A DNA stretch of 64,000 bases from Phalacrocorax aristotelis (taxonomy: Eukaryota; Chordata; Aves; Suliformes; Phalacrocoracidae): assembly GCF_949628215.1 (NCBI RefSeq), contig NC_134282.1, forward strand, positions 11,964,223-12,028,222, read 5' to 3'. Positions 54,229 through 64,000 of the stretch are shown here, one piece after another. The stretch's first letter is position 1, and each line of letters begins with the position of its first letter. A program made the translations under genes and the position numbers. The notes below the pieces were generated by a model that was not told the DNA's origin, did no database searches, and worked only from the letters and a program-made list of their open reading frames with translations.

Positions 54229-55033
54229 GTAAAGAAAAATTAATACTTTTTTTAAATTATAAATTATTTAAAAATCGTTAGCTCTGCTGTGCAGCATGTT
54301 GGTTTTTATTTCTCTCACATTTAATATAATCATCAATCTGTCTGCTTTACTTAAAGACAATAAATTAATCATCTGCATACAAACAACTAAATGAGTGCAA
54401 TAAATCTACATCTTAGGCCATTAGAGAGCCCGTGCTTATCCCACAAACTTTTGTTGCATATAATAAACACAATGATCCAGATAATTCCATTGTAACCCAT
54501 GGGTGTTATGCACTGCTTCCAGGATTAAGTATTTGAAATGTAAAACCTATGCTTTACATTATGATTTGTATTATTGTAGTGTCTAGAAGCTTCAACCATG
54601 GACCAGGATCCCCATACACTGGATTCATTAACTAACAAAAAATCATTGCTATTCCTAGAGAGCTTACGTTTTAATTCTCTTACCAAAAGACAGGAGCACA
54701 AGGAAAGAGGTCTTTTTTTTTCAATATTTTTGTCGACCTCGCAGCAAGGAACTGGAAGAAACACAGAAGGAGAAAGATTACATGCTTGCTTGCTAGGAAG
54801 CTCTTTCCAACTATGAGGAAGGTATGGGAAATAGTATGATCATGTTGAATTGAGACTTCAAAGCGAGAAAACAGAAGTTGCCACTATTGGCTGATTGGAG
54901 CTAAGGGTAGCCTCTCAGTGCTGAATGAGGGGTAACAAATAGGGAGGGATAGCCTAGGAGCCCCAGGAGAATGAGGGCCAATCTGCCGGTGCAGAACTGG
55001 AAAGGTCATAGTTGCCTATGACCTTAGGCTGTG

Positions 55034-55092
55034 TTGGAAAGGCCTTTGAGAGGTCATCTATTCCATCTTCCTGGTCAGTGCAGGATCAGATA
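55034..55092 (-). repeat. Degenerate CR1 3'-region fragment
   Basis: The plus strand reads 'ttggaaaggcctttgagaggtcatctattccatcttcctggtcagtgcagga', the reverse complement of the CR1 3' region (compare 'ttggaagggacctctagagatcatctagtccaac'). It is short, without the octamer tail, and diverged. Confidence 0.6.
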
Positions 55093-56449
55093 GTCAGAGG
55101 GATGGAAAGATAATACGTTCAGAGCTGTGATCTAGGAAGCTTATTTTTTGTGGGTCTGAATACCTCAAAATTGCATTTTCTATCCTGGTCTGAGCCTGAG
55201 AAGAGGCTGCTACAGTAAGTCAGGTAGGGGGAGAAAAGGGTTTTAGCTTATGAAAAATAAGGAGAGAAGCATATTAAACAGAAAAATAACTTGATTCTTA
55301 TCCCCAGGGGTGCCATAGGAGCCTAGAATGAAGCCTGTCCAGTTATGGGTTGTATGGTTACTAAAAATGTAAGTAATGGTGAGACCTTAGGAGGAAGGTG
55401 AAAACAGGTTTAGTCATCCTGAGTCTGATGTGACAGCTAGGTACTCTCTGAAAGACTTCAGAGAGACAGATTAACCTTTTAGCTTGGAGAACAGGACATG
55501 TCTGTGGTGCAGAGTACGTCTCCAAACTGTATCGGGATGAGATTGCTTAGAGTTGTATTATTTTGAGGTGTTGTGGCCCAAGATTTCAAGAAAAGCTCCA
55601 TGGAAGACCGCTGACAGTTCAAGAGGATGTGGCTGTAGTGCTGTTCCCATGGTGTGGCTACAAAGACACTACAGATGCTTTAGCGAGAGTGAGTTCAAGT
55701 GAGCACAAAAAATAGGCGATTGCCAAGTTCTGTGCTTCATTTCAGTTTGAAGATAAAACAGTTGATATTGTGACTGAGAAACAATGGGTAGAGGATGAAA
55801 GAATAAAAACAACTAAAGGAGAGGAAGAGAGTGGATAGAAGGGAGGTCAGGAAATAACTTATTAGTGTATTTGGAAGCCATCTGTCATTTGCAAAGTGTG
55901 AATGCGGTAGGATGAGGTACTGTGGAGGGCAGTAAACTTTTCATTAGTTTAACACAAAGTCTTGGATATTCTGGAATTAAAGGAAATCCAAGAAATAATT
56001 AAGCTACATAATAATAAAGTTAAGATTTTGGCATGATGAAATAACCTATTACAACTAGTAATGCCATGCTGTCTTTCTCTCATTTCAGCAGTATTTTTAA
56101 AGAATTAAAAATTTGCCCCAATGCTGTGAGTTTTCATTTCCAGACTAACTTATTCATAGGCTGGAATGCTGCTCTCTGTGGAATTATAAAATAGTGTATT
56201 CAGATTTTTAAATAGGGGAAAACAGAACAGTCTCTGCACTCAGGACTGAAAAGTGGAGTGGGAAAGTCTCTGTACGTCCATCCTATGCAATGCATCCAGG
56301 TAGGTTGAACTAAACCGGTATCCACATTTGTTACGCAGAGCGTGGCATTTCCCTGACACTGTACTTCCGAGCATAAATGCCCCTCTCCAGAGAATTCAGT
56401 ATGTGTTTCAAAGTTTAGATTTTCACAAGGTCCTATTTTTAAGTATTGT

Positions 56450-56812
56450 AAAAGAAGCTCCGTCTCCAAAGAAGCAACGTACAGCAGCCGTGGTGGGGGC
56501 GCCGCCGTTGGAGCACTCTCTGTGCGTTTCCCCAAACACTTTTTTTATCAGACTGCGATATTGTGACATGTCCCAGCACAAGCTGGGGACGGTATTCGTT
56601 TATTTTGTACAAGGTCTTGAGACAGCCAAACCAGGCACCATGAAACGGCAGAAGAGCGCCAGGGGCTCTCTGGAGCTCCTCCCGCCAGGGGGAGCCGGCT
56701 CCCGCGGCCGCGGCGGACAGGCGCTGCGCGGGGGCGCCGGGCTCCCGCCGCTTGCCGGGGGCGGCCGCCTTGCTGTTGCGCCCTCCAGGAGCCACTGGCA
56801 CGGCAAGAAAAC
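56450..56812. promoter_or_regulatory. Isolated GC/CpG-rich block in FBXO36 intron 3
   Basis: About 360 bp, with the CpG-dense core at 56640-56800 (ccgcggccgcggcgg, gcgcgggggcgcc), stands out sharply from AT-rich surroundings. It contains ccgccagggggagcc (56682-56696), a close match to the CTCF core, and a second similar gcgccaggggctctc (56656-56670). Frames over 100 codons cross it on both strands (for example 56328-56921 plus), but none resembles a protein that I know. It could be a CTCF/insulator site, an orphan CpG island with a non-coding RNA start, or the remnant of a GC-rich retrocopy. Confidence 0.55.
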
Positions 56813-58049
56813 CACCATAATGACAGTGGTTGTATTTTTTTGCCCTGTACTTCTTTTACTAGAACACCGTGTTGGGAAATACGAATACGTGATACTAAAA
56901 ACGACTCTCTACTATTTTTAACTGAATGCTGTCCATTCTTCATAGGAACAGCAGAAGGGTTAGAGCCAGAGAGCAGAAATTTAGAGGAAGCTTTCAAAAT
57001 GCATGTATTTACGTTTCAGGACTTCTACAGCAATTTTCCCCATTAATCCCTGCTTTCCTCTGCTAAAATATGCTGGCACGTGTGTGCTGATCGCTCACAG
57101 TTCAAGAACAACAGAAATAGGATCGCACGTACTCTGACACAGCTTTGCTGTAGTCAGTGAATTAAATAGTTTAAGGTATCCAGCTATGTCAGCAGCAACA
57201 GAAGTTATTCCAGGACTTTTGCTTTTCTATTTCTGTTAGTGCTTGCGACAGACATCCCAGCCACTTGCATGGGAGTAATCTAGTACAGCTCCACTTAGGT
57301 CCCTGCAATTACACAGTTAGAAAAGTGGAGTGTCTGGGGGCAGAATTGTGTTACTATGCACTGGTATAACTTACAACAGGCAGGTAATACACAATGACAC
57401 AGTGTGTGTTCCTAATTCGTTTTTTGTGATGGTTCCATCATCTAACAAATGGCATATTTTTTTCTTCCTGTTTATAAAGTAATATTTCCACCTGATTCTG
57501 TTTTTGGAGTCATTCTGAAAGAGGGAAGCATTTTCTGAGAAGCAGGCTTAATCCCTACAGTGCTCCTGAACGCTTCCTAAAAATGCATTTCTGTAGTAAG
57601 TCGAAAGGCATTTGGCTTCTTTTACCTACCTTGAAAACAGGTTAGTATTTTTCATGTGATTTCTACATCCTGACAAGTTCTTTGGCATAATATTACACAG
57701 CTTCATTGATTTCAATGGGCTGTATGAATTACATACTAGGAAAGTATGTGGCATTACAGCTGCTTCTAGTGTGGCAGAAAGGCCTTTGATATCATACCAA
57801 ATGAAGCTTCTCAAATTTTTCACAGAAGAACATGCAATATCTTGTGTTGGCAACTCCAGACAAAACTTCCACTGATGTCATTGTGAGTTTTAACTAATAC
57901 CACCTCTTTCAGGATAGGTGGGCAGCTTGCACTGCAAGGGACCTTCACACAAGGCATCTGTGTTATCTAAACACATTTTGTGTAGTAAAATAATGAGCAA
58001 CGAATAAGCCAAATTATGACATTAAGCCTCTACTTTCTCTTGCAACTAG

Positions 58050-58241
58050 ATATGTAACAGTAACGTGCTATGGGAGAATATTGTGGAGAACTTGTGTGAC
58101 ACAATCACACCTGAAATGAAAGAACTCGCACATGAAATGGGCTGGAAAAAATTCTTCTTCACAAACAGACTTCAGCTACAGCTGCAGCTCCGAAGAAGGA
58201 GGCAGAAACAAGATGCTCGGAACAAAGAAGTGACTGAATAA
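58050..58241 (+). CDS. FBXO36: FBXO36 coding exon 4 with stop codon
   Basis: This exon encodes residues 127-189 and TAA at 58239-58241. It starts ICNSNVLWENIVENLCDTIT, which closes the F-box (the LW at 133-134), and continues with EMGWKKFFFTNRLQLQLQLR and a basic, Arg/Lys/Gln-rich tail. It matches the human C-terminal part (WRQLFFTNKLQLQRQLRKRK). The acceptor is ttgcaactag|ATA. The stop codon lies inside an AATAAA hexamer (58237-58242). Confidence 0.97.
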   Translation: MCNSNVLWENIVENLCDTITPEMKELAHEMGWKKFFFTNRLQLQLQLRRRRQKQDARNKEVTE

Positions 58242-58242
58242 A
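58237..58242 (+). terminator. AATAAA hexamer overlapping the FBXO36 stop codon
   Basis: GAA-TAA-A at the end of exon 4 forms a perfect poly(A) signal of which the stop codon is part. Use of it would place the cleavage site only some 10-30 nt past the stop. Later candidates are ATTAAA at 59225-59230 and AATAAA at 59534-59539, which would give a leaderless tail or a 3' UTR of about 1.0-1.3 kb respectively. Which one is used cannot be told from sequence. Confidence 0.45.
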
Positions 58243-59560
58243 GATGCATTTTGCATTGAAGAAATTGCTCTAAGGTGTGGATTTGCTGTTTATCAGGTCA
58301 GGCATACGGACTTTTCTGCTTTACTAGGGAAAGCAGATTATTTTGAGGACTGAAAGAGGAAAAACAAAATATGTCTTACTCAGAGCAACATGTAAATACA
58401 AAGTTTAATATGTTGGGCATCCTGAAACTGTATTATAGTCAGCGTTATAACAGATACTAGCAATAGAAGAGGTTGTGGTTTCTTTGTACTTCTTCATTCT
58501 GACTATATTGTAAGTATGCTATACAACACATGCTCCATGTTTATATCAGGTGCTACAGCTCTGTCATCATTACCTTTATAGAAAACCATCTATCATTTCT
58601 TACTGCAAAAATTGCCGATGAATGCTGAAGTTTTTACTGTCCACCACGGTAAATTTGCAATGTTTATAGGCAAGTCAGATGTAGCTGGTTGCAGAGTTTG
58701 ATGTGTGTTAAAATGTTTTAAAATTAATTATCTAAACTCAAGCAAATAATAATTTTGTCAGCAAGAAGAGACTTCTTTTTGGTGACTGAGGGTGGATCAA
58801 ATTATTTTCCTCATTTGGACGCCCCACCAACATCACGTTTGAGGCACTCTGCCGGAATGGTGTATGGGGAAAATTTTTCCTTGATGTTGCTGATGCAGGA
58901 ACTCCTGCAAGGAACTGACTTCCATTGTTCATTGTTCGAGCTGCGTATGTGGTCAGAGACATTTGCTGTCTTAAAAGATTGTAACAATGGTTACTTAAGA
59001 GGTGTTGTAAAATGAAGGCAGTTCTTACTGACTTACTCCAACAATCACCATCAGTAATTAAGAGGCCAAATATTATTACTCTGAAAGTACCAGTTGATTA
59101 ATATATCATTTGGCATTGACTAGACATAACACCTGAGTATTAAAAACAGCAGTTGCAGTACTTGCATAGAACAGTGTAATATTTGAAGAGTATATTACGT
59201 TTGCAATTTTTTAACATGTCAACTATTAAACTGGAATTTTATAAACTGATTAAAAACTATTAATACAGGGTTCTTATGCTATTTCTTTATAAAGCAGTAT
59301 TTTAATACTTTAAAAATATTTGCTAATTTAGATTAAGAATATTTTGTTCTACAACTGTATACCAATATTCTTGAAGCATTTGGTGATTGTGGATCTTTAG
59401 ATGAAAGTTTTTCATCTAAAGATCCACATTCAGAAGTCTCTCCTCTTTGTGACTATTTCCTTTTAGGACAATGACAAATAGAAATTTCCTGAAGTGCATA
59501 AAATACTGTATTCATAAAATTTCTGTTCTGTGTAATAAACTACTATAAAGTATAATTTTG
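58242..59560 (+). other. FBXO36: Probable FBXO36 3' UTR
   Basis: A non-coding stretch after the FBXO36 stop, ending near the AATAAA at 59534-59539. It is AT-rich and contains the perfect hairpin at 59388-59428. The end is inferred from the poly(A) signal only. The 86-codon plus frame and 74-codon minus frame at about 58.74-59.0 kb overlap each other and have no features. Confidence 0.4.
59388..59428 (+). repeat. Perfect 19-bp inverted repeat (hairpin, 3-nt loop)
   Basis: The left arm tgtggatctttagatgaaa (59388-59406) and the right arm 59410-59428 are exactly complementary around the loop gtt. Transcribed from either strand it would fold to a stable stem. It lies about 1.15 kb after the FBXO36 stop and 106 nt before an AATAAA. 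Possible roles are a 3'-UTR structural element or a very short small-RNA-like hairpin. A micro-inversion duplication from template switching is also possible. Confidence 0.85.
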
Positions 59561-61997
59561 CTTTAGAGAGATGATTTTAGGAACTACAGTATGTGGGCAG
59601 GGCTACTGAACAGCAGGCCCTCTTCTTTCTTTCTGCCAATTTACCATCAATGCATTTTTTTCTTAGCTTGTGCTCTCGTAACAGATTTAGGCAGTTTCAG
59701 ATTAGGAAACTAGAGCCCATGCTAGCCAAGGTGGACTGGGTGAATATTAATTTAAAATCCTAATTTAACTCAACTTTGTCAACCCATCTTCCCTCCTCCT
59801 TGATCAACCATGTACCTGTCCCTTCCATTATGAGAAATAAGAACAATCATTTTTCAGGAGAATCTTCATTTTTAAGCTTAAAAAATGAACTTAATTAGTA
59901 AATTAACAGAAAGTGAAAGTTTGGGTAATATAAGTTTATTCCCATCACATGGCCCAGTAAGGACTTATACAGAAAGATATACTGCAGATATCATAAGTGA
60001 ACAACATATTATTCATTACATTAATATGCAAATAAAATTGATTTTGACAAAAGACAAAATGAAGATCTAAGTATAAAGGGTAAATATCTTCCAAAAAGAA
60101 AAAAAATGAAATCGAGGGAAATCATCACTTCTATATATATATATATATCTATCTCACCAATAAAAGATAGCTCGGTTAAAAGCTAGCAGCAGCATTCACA
60201 CCAAGAAGACATTAAACCTGCAACAAAAGAACTGATGTGAAAGTGCAGTTTACATGAACGTTTTTGCAACAAAAAGCTGATGTTAAGAAATTACTGACTG
60301 CGTGTTCACACCGTGTGTTGCAGTTCACTCACGCCTCGGTTGTCTTAATGTGACTTTTAAAGGCCACACATAACTATCCTATATGAATGAACTGATCTAA
60401 ATCCTCAAGTAGTTTGGTGTTTTCTTTGCGTTTTCTTTTTTAACTTGGCTCATTTGAGTGATCTGTTCTAAAATATGACCCTGCCAACAGCTGTAGACAT
60501 GTGAAACTAAGAAGTTGGTGATTTGCAATATAGAACAATACAAGCTGAGGTTCAGGACTGTTTTTTTAACCAAGGTTGCAGGTATAAAAAAGAAAGATCT
60601 GTATTGTTGATATTGTTGCATACTGAACTGTTTCCCACTAATTGTTCAATATAATTGAACAGTATCAATTGTTTTTTAAGAATTCCAGCAGCACATACCA
60701 GTATTAAACCAAGAACCTGATTTTTCATGAAAAAAAGCTTTCATAAGGCTACCAGGGAAAAAACATACAGTGACTTTTATTTGATACAGGAAAATTAACA
60801 TCAGACTCACCTCTCAGAGCTGAAAAAATATGTCTTGTACCACCACTCAAAACATTCTGCATTGATTACCAGGTGCTTAATGTTGTTTAAGAAAATTGAT
60901 TTCAATATTTTAAGTGGTCTTTAGCTCCTCCATGCTTTGCATTATCTAATTTTCTAGTAAATAAAATCTCAAACGTGACCGGTGTTAGATAGTTCATGGT
61001 GTACATTAAGAGCAGCAACACAACTGATCATAATATAAGAGGTTTTGTTATTAAATTAATTGTAACAAAATTAAGTGTGCTGTAGCCCAGTTCTTTCTAA
61101 AATTATATTTGGCCAATTTTGCCTAATGGCGTTTCTTTACTACTGTTTAATTGACAAACAAGTCCCATGGAAGGAGTCAATGGCAATGGTACGAAGTTCT
61201 ACAATGCCTCTAATTAGGTAAAGCAGCCAGAAACTTCAAACACTTTCTGGAAACATTTTCCAGTTTGTGAATAGCAATAGTATTTTCCGCACGTTGCCTG
61301 TTTTTGCTTTTACGTTTGTTTTACTTCAGGTGCATTAAGTGTCACAGCATTTATAACACAGCTTCTGTATGAAGAGTGGCTACTTTGTTATGCAATTGAT
61401 AATAAAAAAAAAAAATCCTTAAAGTAGTGAGTAGTTTCAGAAAAATATAAGAACTTTTCTTCAGTTTTGCATCACAGAAATAGTAATTTTAATACACTGA
61501 ATTAATTGAATTATTGTACTAGCATTTCAACAGGACCTGACTCACCAGGTAAGAAATACAATCATTTTCTCATACTCGGTAACTGATCAGACAGAATACA
61601 TAGTAGGAAGGACTTATATAAATCATTCATATCCTGATCAAATTCTCTTGTAGGACTAGTGTAAATCAGGAGTAACTGCACTGCAGTCAGTGGAGTTTCA
61701 CCAGTGGTTAGTGGTGAAAAGGTAAAAGAGAAGCAAGCGGAAATGCACCAGCATTGTTCCAATTTTAAAAGCTTGGCAGGGTGCTTTTAATCGCTGTATT
61801 TGTTAGCTCTAAAGTAAAACATCTTAACTCATTTCAAAAGCATATTTCTAATAATTTATTAGCATTTTGGAGCACATTTGCTTTTCACTTAAGTACAGCT
61901 TAATGTGGTTGGTTCCATAAGAAAAACAGCTTCATACTGTCATACAATAGAAACATGAAAACAAAAAAAATCTGTATAAAAACTTCTGGAATTTGTT
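59561..61997. other. Convergent interval between FBXO36 and SLC16A14, incl. SLC16A14 3' UTR
   Basis: No coding frame of interest. On the minus strand an AATAAA lies at 61855-61860, about 140 nt past the SLC16A14 stop, and another at 60776-60781, about 1.2 kb past it; either could end the SLC16A14 transcript. The interval also has an (AT)n run at 60132-60148 and a small inverted repeat, tgttcaat-ata-attgaaca, near 60644-60662. I see no gene. Confidence 0.5.
60132..60148 (+). repeat. (TA)n microsatellite
   Basis: A run of 17 alternating T and A bases followed by ctatctatc. It is a short dinucleotide repeat and a plausible length polymorphism. Confidence 0.8.
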
Positions 61998-62146
61998 CTA
62001 TGCTTGTGCCTCTTCTGTAGATTTTTCTCTTAGTTGTTTCTTTTGAATACAAGGTTGTATAAGTAAAAATATTATCCCCACCATGTATAGCAAGCCAGAT
62101 ATGTAAAAAGAAAAATCATATTTATGTGTGATGTCATAGATCCAAC
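61998..62146 (-). CDS. SLC16A14: SLC16A14 last coding exon
   Basis: Read on the minus strand after the acceptor ttattttgcag at 62147-62148, the exon gives two bases completing a Gly codon, then 48 residues and TAG (62000-61998). The residues begin WIYDITHKYDFSFYISGLLY and continue MVGIIFLLIQPCIQKK with a charged tail ending EEAQA. This matches the human MCT14 end (GWIYD..KYDFSFYICGLLYM..LFLLIQPCI). The hydrophobic block FSFYISGLLYMVGIIFLLIQ is the final membrane helix, leaving a short cytoplasmic tail that differs from human. The ATG-led frame that starts at 62198 runs through the intron and is not the real start. Confidence 0.96.
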
Positions 62147-63824
62147 CTGCAAAATAAGGACAAAACATGTTTGTTACAAAGCTTGCAACAAGGTACATTG
62201 CATGGGAAAGTATAAAAAATACTGCACGCTCCTCTTATGACATTTCAGTCAAATCTATAGTTTTGTGGAAAAAAAAAAAGGTGGCGATTGTCTCCTCCTC
62301 TAGATGCTACAAGTAGAAATGTATTAACAAAACCTCTTGTTCATTCACCAAAAAAAATAGCGCAGAATCTATCCCCTCATTTAAGTATCACGGAAGTCTT
62401 AAAATGGGACTCTAGCTATGTGCCATCCTAAGAAGCCAAGCAACCTTCTCTCTAAAACTGTACATTTTACAAACAAGTTATCATAGGTCTGGCTTTAAAA
62501 CAGATGTTTTGGAATCCCAAACCAATTAGTTCTTCCACCCTACTATCTTTGTAAAATTCCTGATACTGCAGACTAGTTCAAATGCTGTGCCCTGTGCAAG
62601 CAAACACGTTCCCAGAAGCCTTCTCAAAGACTCACATACCGATAAAAGACTTCTCAAGAGATAAGATCTCAGTACTGTAATGACTCTCATTCCAACCTTA
62701 ATTCCTTTGCAAAAATACATTAAAGTTACTTCACAAAGGTTTGAGAACCCAAAACAGCAAGATTCCCTCATGTCACGCTGGTTGCATTGCAATGGTACCT
62801 CAAGATGAGACGCTTTTTTTACACCAACTAATTGCATCCTATTGGCTTCGTTACTAACGACCAAATACAAAGGCATGTTCAGCACAGGCTGAGAGGTGCT
62901 GAAAAGGTATATGGTAGAGTAGAACACTGCTGCTTTTCAAAGGGCACTAGATGAGCTTTCCTCTAAATTGTGTCGGCTGACTCAATGTTGGGGAGAGAAG
63001 GTTGACAGCGTTCTTGCTTTTCTGAGTTGCTTGTGCTGCTAATAGCTTCAGTTCAGCCTAGTGCCACCCCTGGTTGACCACGGCCATTACTCATAAGGTT
63101 TCTTACTGCCTTCTTCTGATATGCTTATCTGTAAAAGATAGCCATAGTCTGGCTATAGTATTGACAATCACTACCTATATCTCTCCTGTACTCGCCTGCC
63201 TCTTTCTATGAGAAAATTTATAATGAATGTTTGTTTAAGTCCAAGTAACTTTAGGGATAACATACACACATTTCTACCTTCTACTGTAAAAAGATTATGA
63301 GCCGTGCAGTCCCCAAAGTAGGTATTTCTAGCTGAAGGAAGCCGAAGCTAAGTTAGTTAAATCAACACATCCATTGGCAGGTTAGAGTGGTGACACCCAA
63401 ACACACTTTATAGTTCTCTGGGATAATACTACGGTACAAACACATGCCTACCCTCAAACCTATTCATTTTTTCATCTAGAGGCATGAGAATGTATAGTGC
63501 ATATACTACACAAAACACATAAGAATTTAAGTTAAACCTTTCAATTTAAAAAAAGTATATGATAATACTTTAAGGAAACATACCATTGAAAGGGTAGCTT
63601 GTGATAGATTTGGGGTTATTTGCAAGGACGGTAATTTGTAGTGTGCAAATACTGAGCTGGTACCCAGATGGTGTGATCTGTAAATTTGTACATGTAATCC
63701 TCCAATCTGGAACAGCTGTAATTTTGTTAACTACACGTGCTCAGAACATAAGAAATCTTAATAATATATCAAGTCACACGGTTATTATACAAACATCTGT
63801 TCGTTAGAAATTTGAACTTTTTAC
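62147..63824 (-). other. SLC16A14: SLC16A14 last intron (1.68 kb)
   Basis: Bounded by the donor GCAG|GTAAAAAG at 63824 and the acceptor ATTTTGCAG at 62147. The 133-codon minus frame at 62526-62927 lies wholly in the intron and has no transporter features. No repeat is recognised. Confidence 0.9.
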
Positions 63825-64000
63825 CTGCAAAGGGTGGTCCAAGCAATGCAGATATTCCGTTGGCACAAATGATGATGCCATAGGCATTTGCAAGGTGTTT
63901 AGTCCCAACTAAATCTTCAGTCACAACAGGCATTAGAGAAAAATAGCCACTAGAAAATCCTATTAGAGCACAAACCACAGCCAGGCTAATGTACGTTTGC
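63825..64000 (-). CDS. SLC16A14: SLC16A14 penultimate coding exon (cut by window edge)
   Basis: The minus strand from 64000 encodes, after one leading base, QTYISLAVVCALIGFSSGYF then SLMPVVTEDLVGTKHLANAYGIIICANGISALLGPPFA, plus the first base of the Gly codon completed in the last exon. It matches human MCT14 closely. Two hydrophobic stretches, ISLAVVCALIGFSSGYFSLM and AYGIIICANGISALLGPPFA, are membrane helices, probably TM10 and TM11 of 12. The loop between them with E-D-L-V-G and L-A-N-A is typical of the SLC16 C-terminal half. The 5' end of the exon is outside the window. Confidence 0.96.

Larger units (their letters stand above)
54229..58049 (+). other. FBXO36: FBXO36 intron 3 (3.8 kb)
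   Basis: Non-coding between exons 3 and 4. It holds an old CR1 fragment near 55.05 kb and an isolated GC-rich block at about 56.45-56.81 kb, both listed separately. The remainder shows nothing that I can name. Confidence 0.85.
27928..58241 (+). other. FBXO36: FBXO36 gene, complete coding region in four exons
   Basis: Four coding exons (27928-28023, 49447-49555, 54056-54228, 58050-58241) join in frame to a 189-residue protein; the human protein is 188 residues as I recall it. FBXO36 is an F-box-only protein: the F-box binds SKP1 and so places the protein in an SCF (CUL1-RING) ubiquitin ligase as substrate receptor. Its substrate is not established. All introns are GT-AG. The gene starts in the CpG island shared with TRIP12 and converges with SLC16A14. 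Its introns hold the larger repeats of the window. Confidence 0.95.
61998..64000 (-). other. SLC16A14: SLC16A14 gene, 3' part (partial; runs off the right edge)
   Basis: The last two coding exons of SLC16A14 (MCT14), joined across a 1,678-bp intron (62147-63824) with GT-AG borders. MCT14 is an orphan member of the SLC16 monocarboxylate transporter family, a 12-helix plasma-membrane protein of the major facilitator superfamily. The upstream exons with the family's N-terminal motifs lie beyond 64000. The gene is convergent with FBXO36, matching the remembered order in other vertebrates. Confidence 0.95.

Noticed and set aside
56328-56921. 197-codon plus frame in FBXO36 intron 3
   Set aside because: Its ends are in AT-rich intron and its middle in the GC block. 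It has no recognised domain, and minus-strand frames of 111-149 codons overlap the same block. Kept only as a note in the GC-block finding.
62526-62927. 133-codon minus frame between the SLC16A14 exons
   Set aside because: It lies wholly inside an intron defined by matching GT-AG borders and a split Gly codon. It has no transporter helices matching MCT14.

Overview
The window is vertebrate nuclear DNA, almost certainly from a bird. Exons are short and widely spaced with GT-AG borders, introns are AT-rich and stop-dense, one strong CpG island marks a promoter, and the recognisable interspersed repeats are CR1 LINE pieces. Two of these are several hundred bases long and still show the CR1 reverse-transcriptase C-terminus, with short octamer-like 3' tails. 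No bacterial-type genes, tRNA, rRNA or CRISPR arrays were seen.

Three genes can be placed from their proteins, in the order TRIP12 (-), FBXO36 (+), SLC16A14 (-). From memory this is the order on human 2q36.3. (1) Positions 1 to about 27.4 kb are the 5' part of TRIP12 on the minus strand: part of intron 2, the first coding exon (1180-1326, ATG at 1277), a first intron of about 26 kb, and a non-coding first exon that must lie in the CpG island. (2) FBXO36 runs on the plus strand from the same island (ATG 27928) to 58241. Its four coding exons join in frame to a 189-residue F-box protein, and its introns are about 21.4, 4.5 and 3.8 kb. (3) The last two coding exons of SLC16A14 (MCT14) lie on the minus strand at 61998-62146 and 63825-64000. 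The gene continues past the right edge and converges on FBXO36 across about 3.76 kb.

TRIP12 and FBXO36 start head to head in a CpG island of roughly 2.3 kb (about 26.1-28.4 kb), so a shared or bidirectional promoter is likely. The FBXO36 start codon sits inside a YY1-type motif. TRIP12 encodes a HECT ubiquitin ligase and FBXO36 an SCF-type F-box subunit. The link between the two is location and ubiquitin biology in general, not a known shared pathway.

The points most worth a second look are: an upstream ORF overlapping the TRIP12 start codon; an in-frame 81-nt candidate cassette exon in FBXO36 intron 1; an isolated GC-rich block with CTCF-like motifs in FBXO36 intron 3; a perfect 19-bp hairpin downstream of FBXO36; G-quadruplex-prone tracts; and an LTR-like promoter/poly(A) module. 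Nothing here looks like a new multi-gene system. Most longer ORFs in the window are chance frames in GC-rich or low-complexity DNA.
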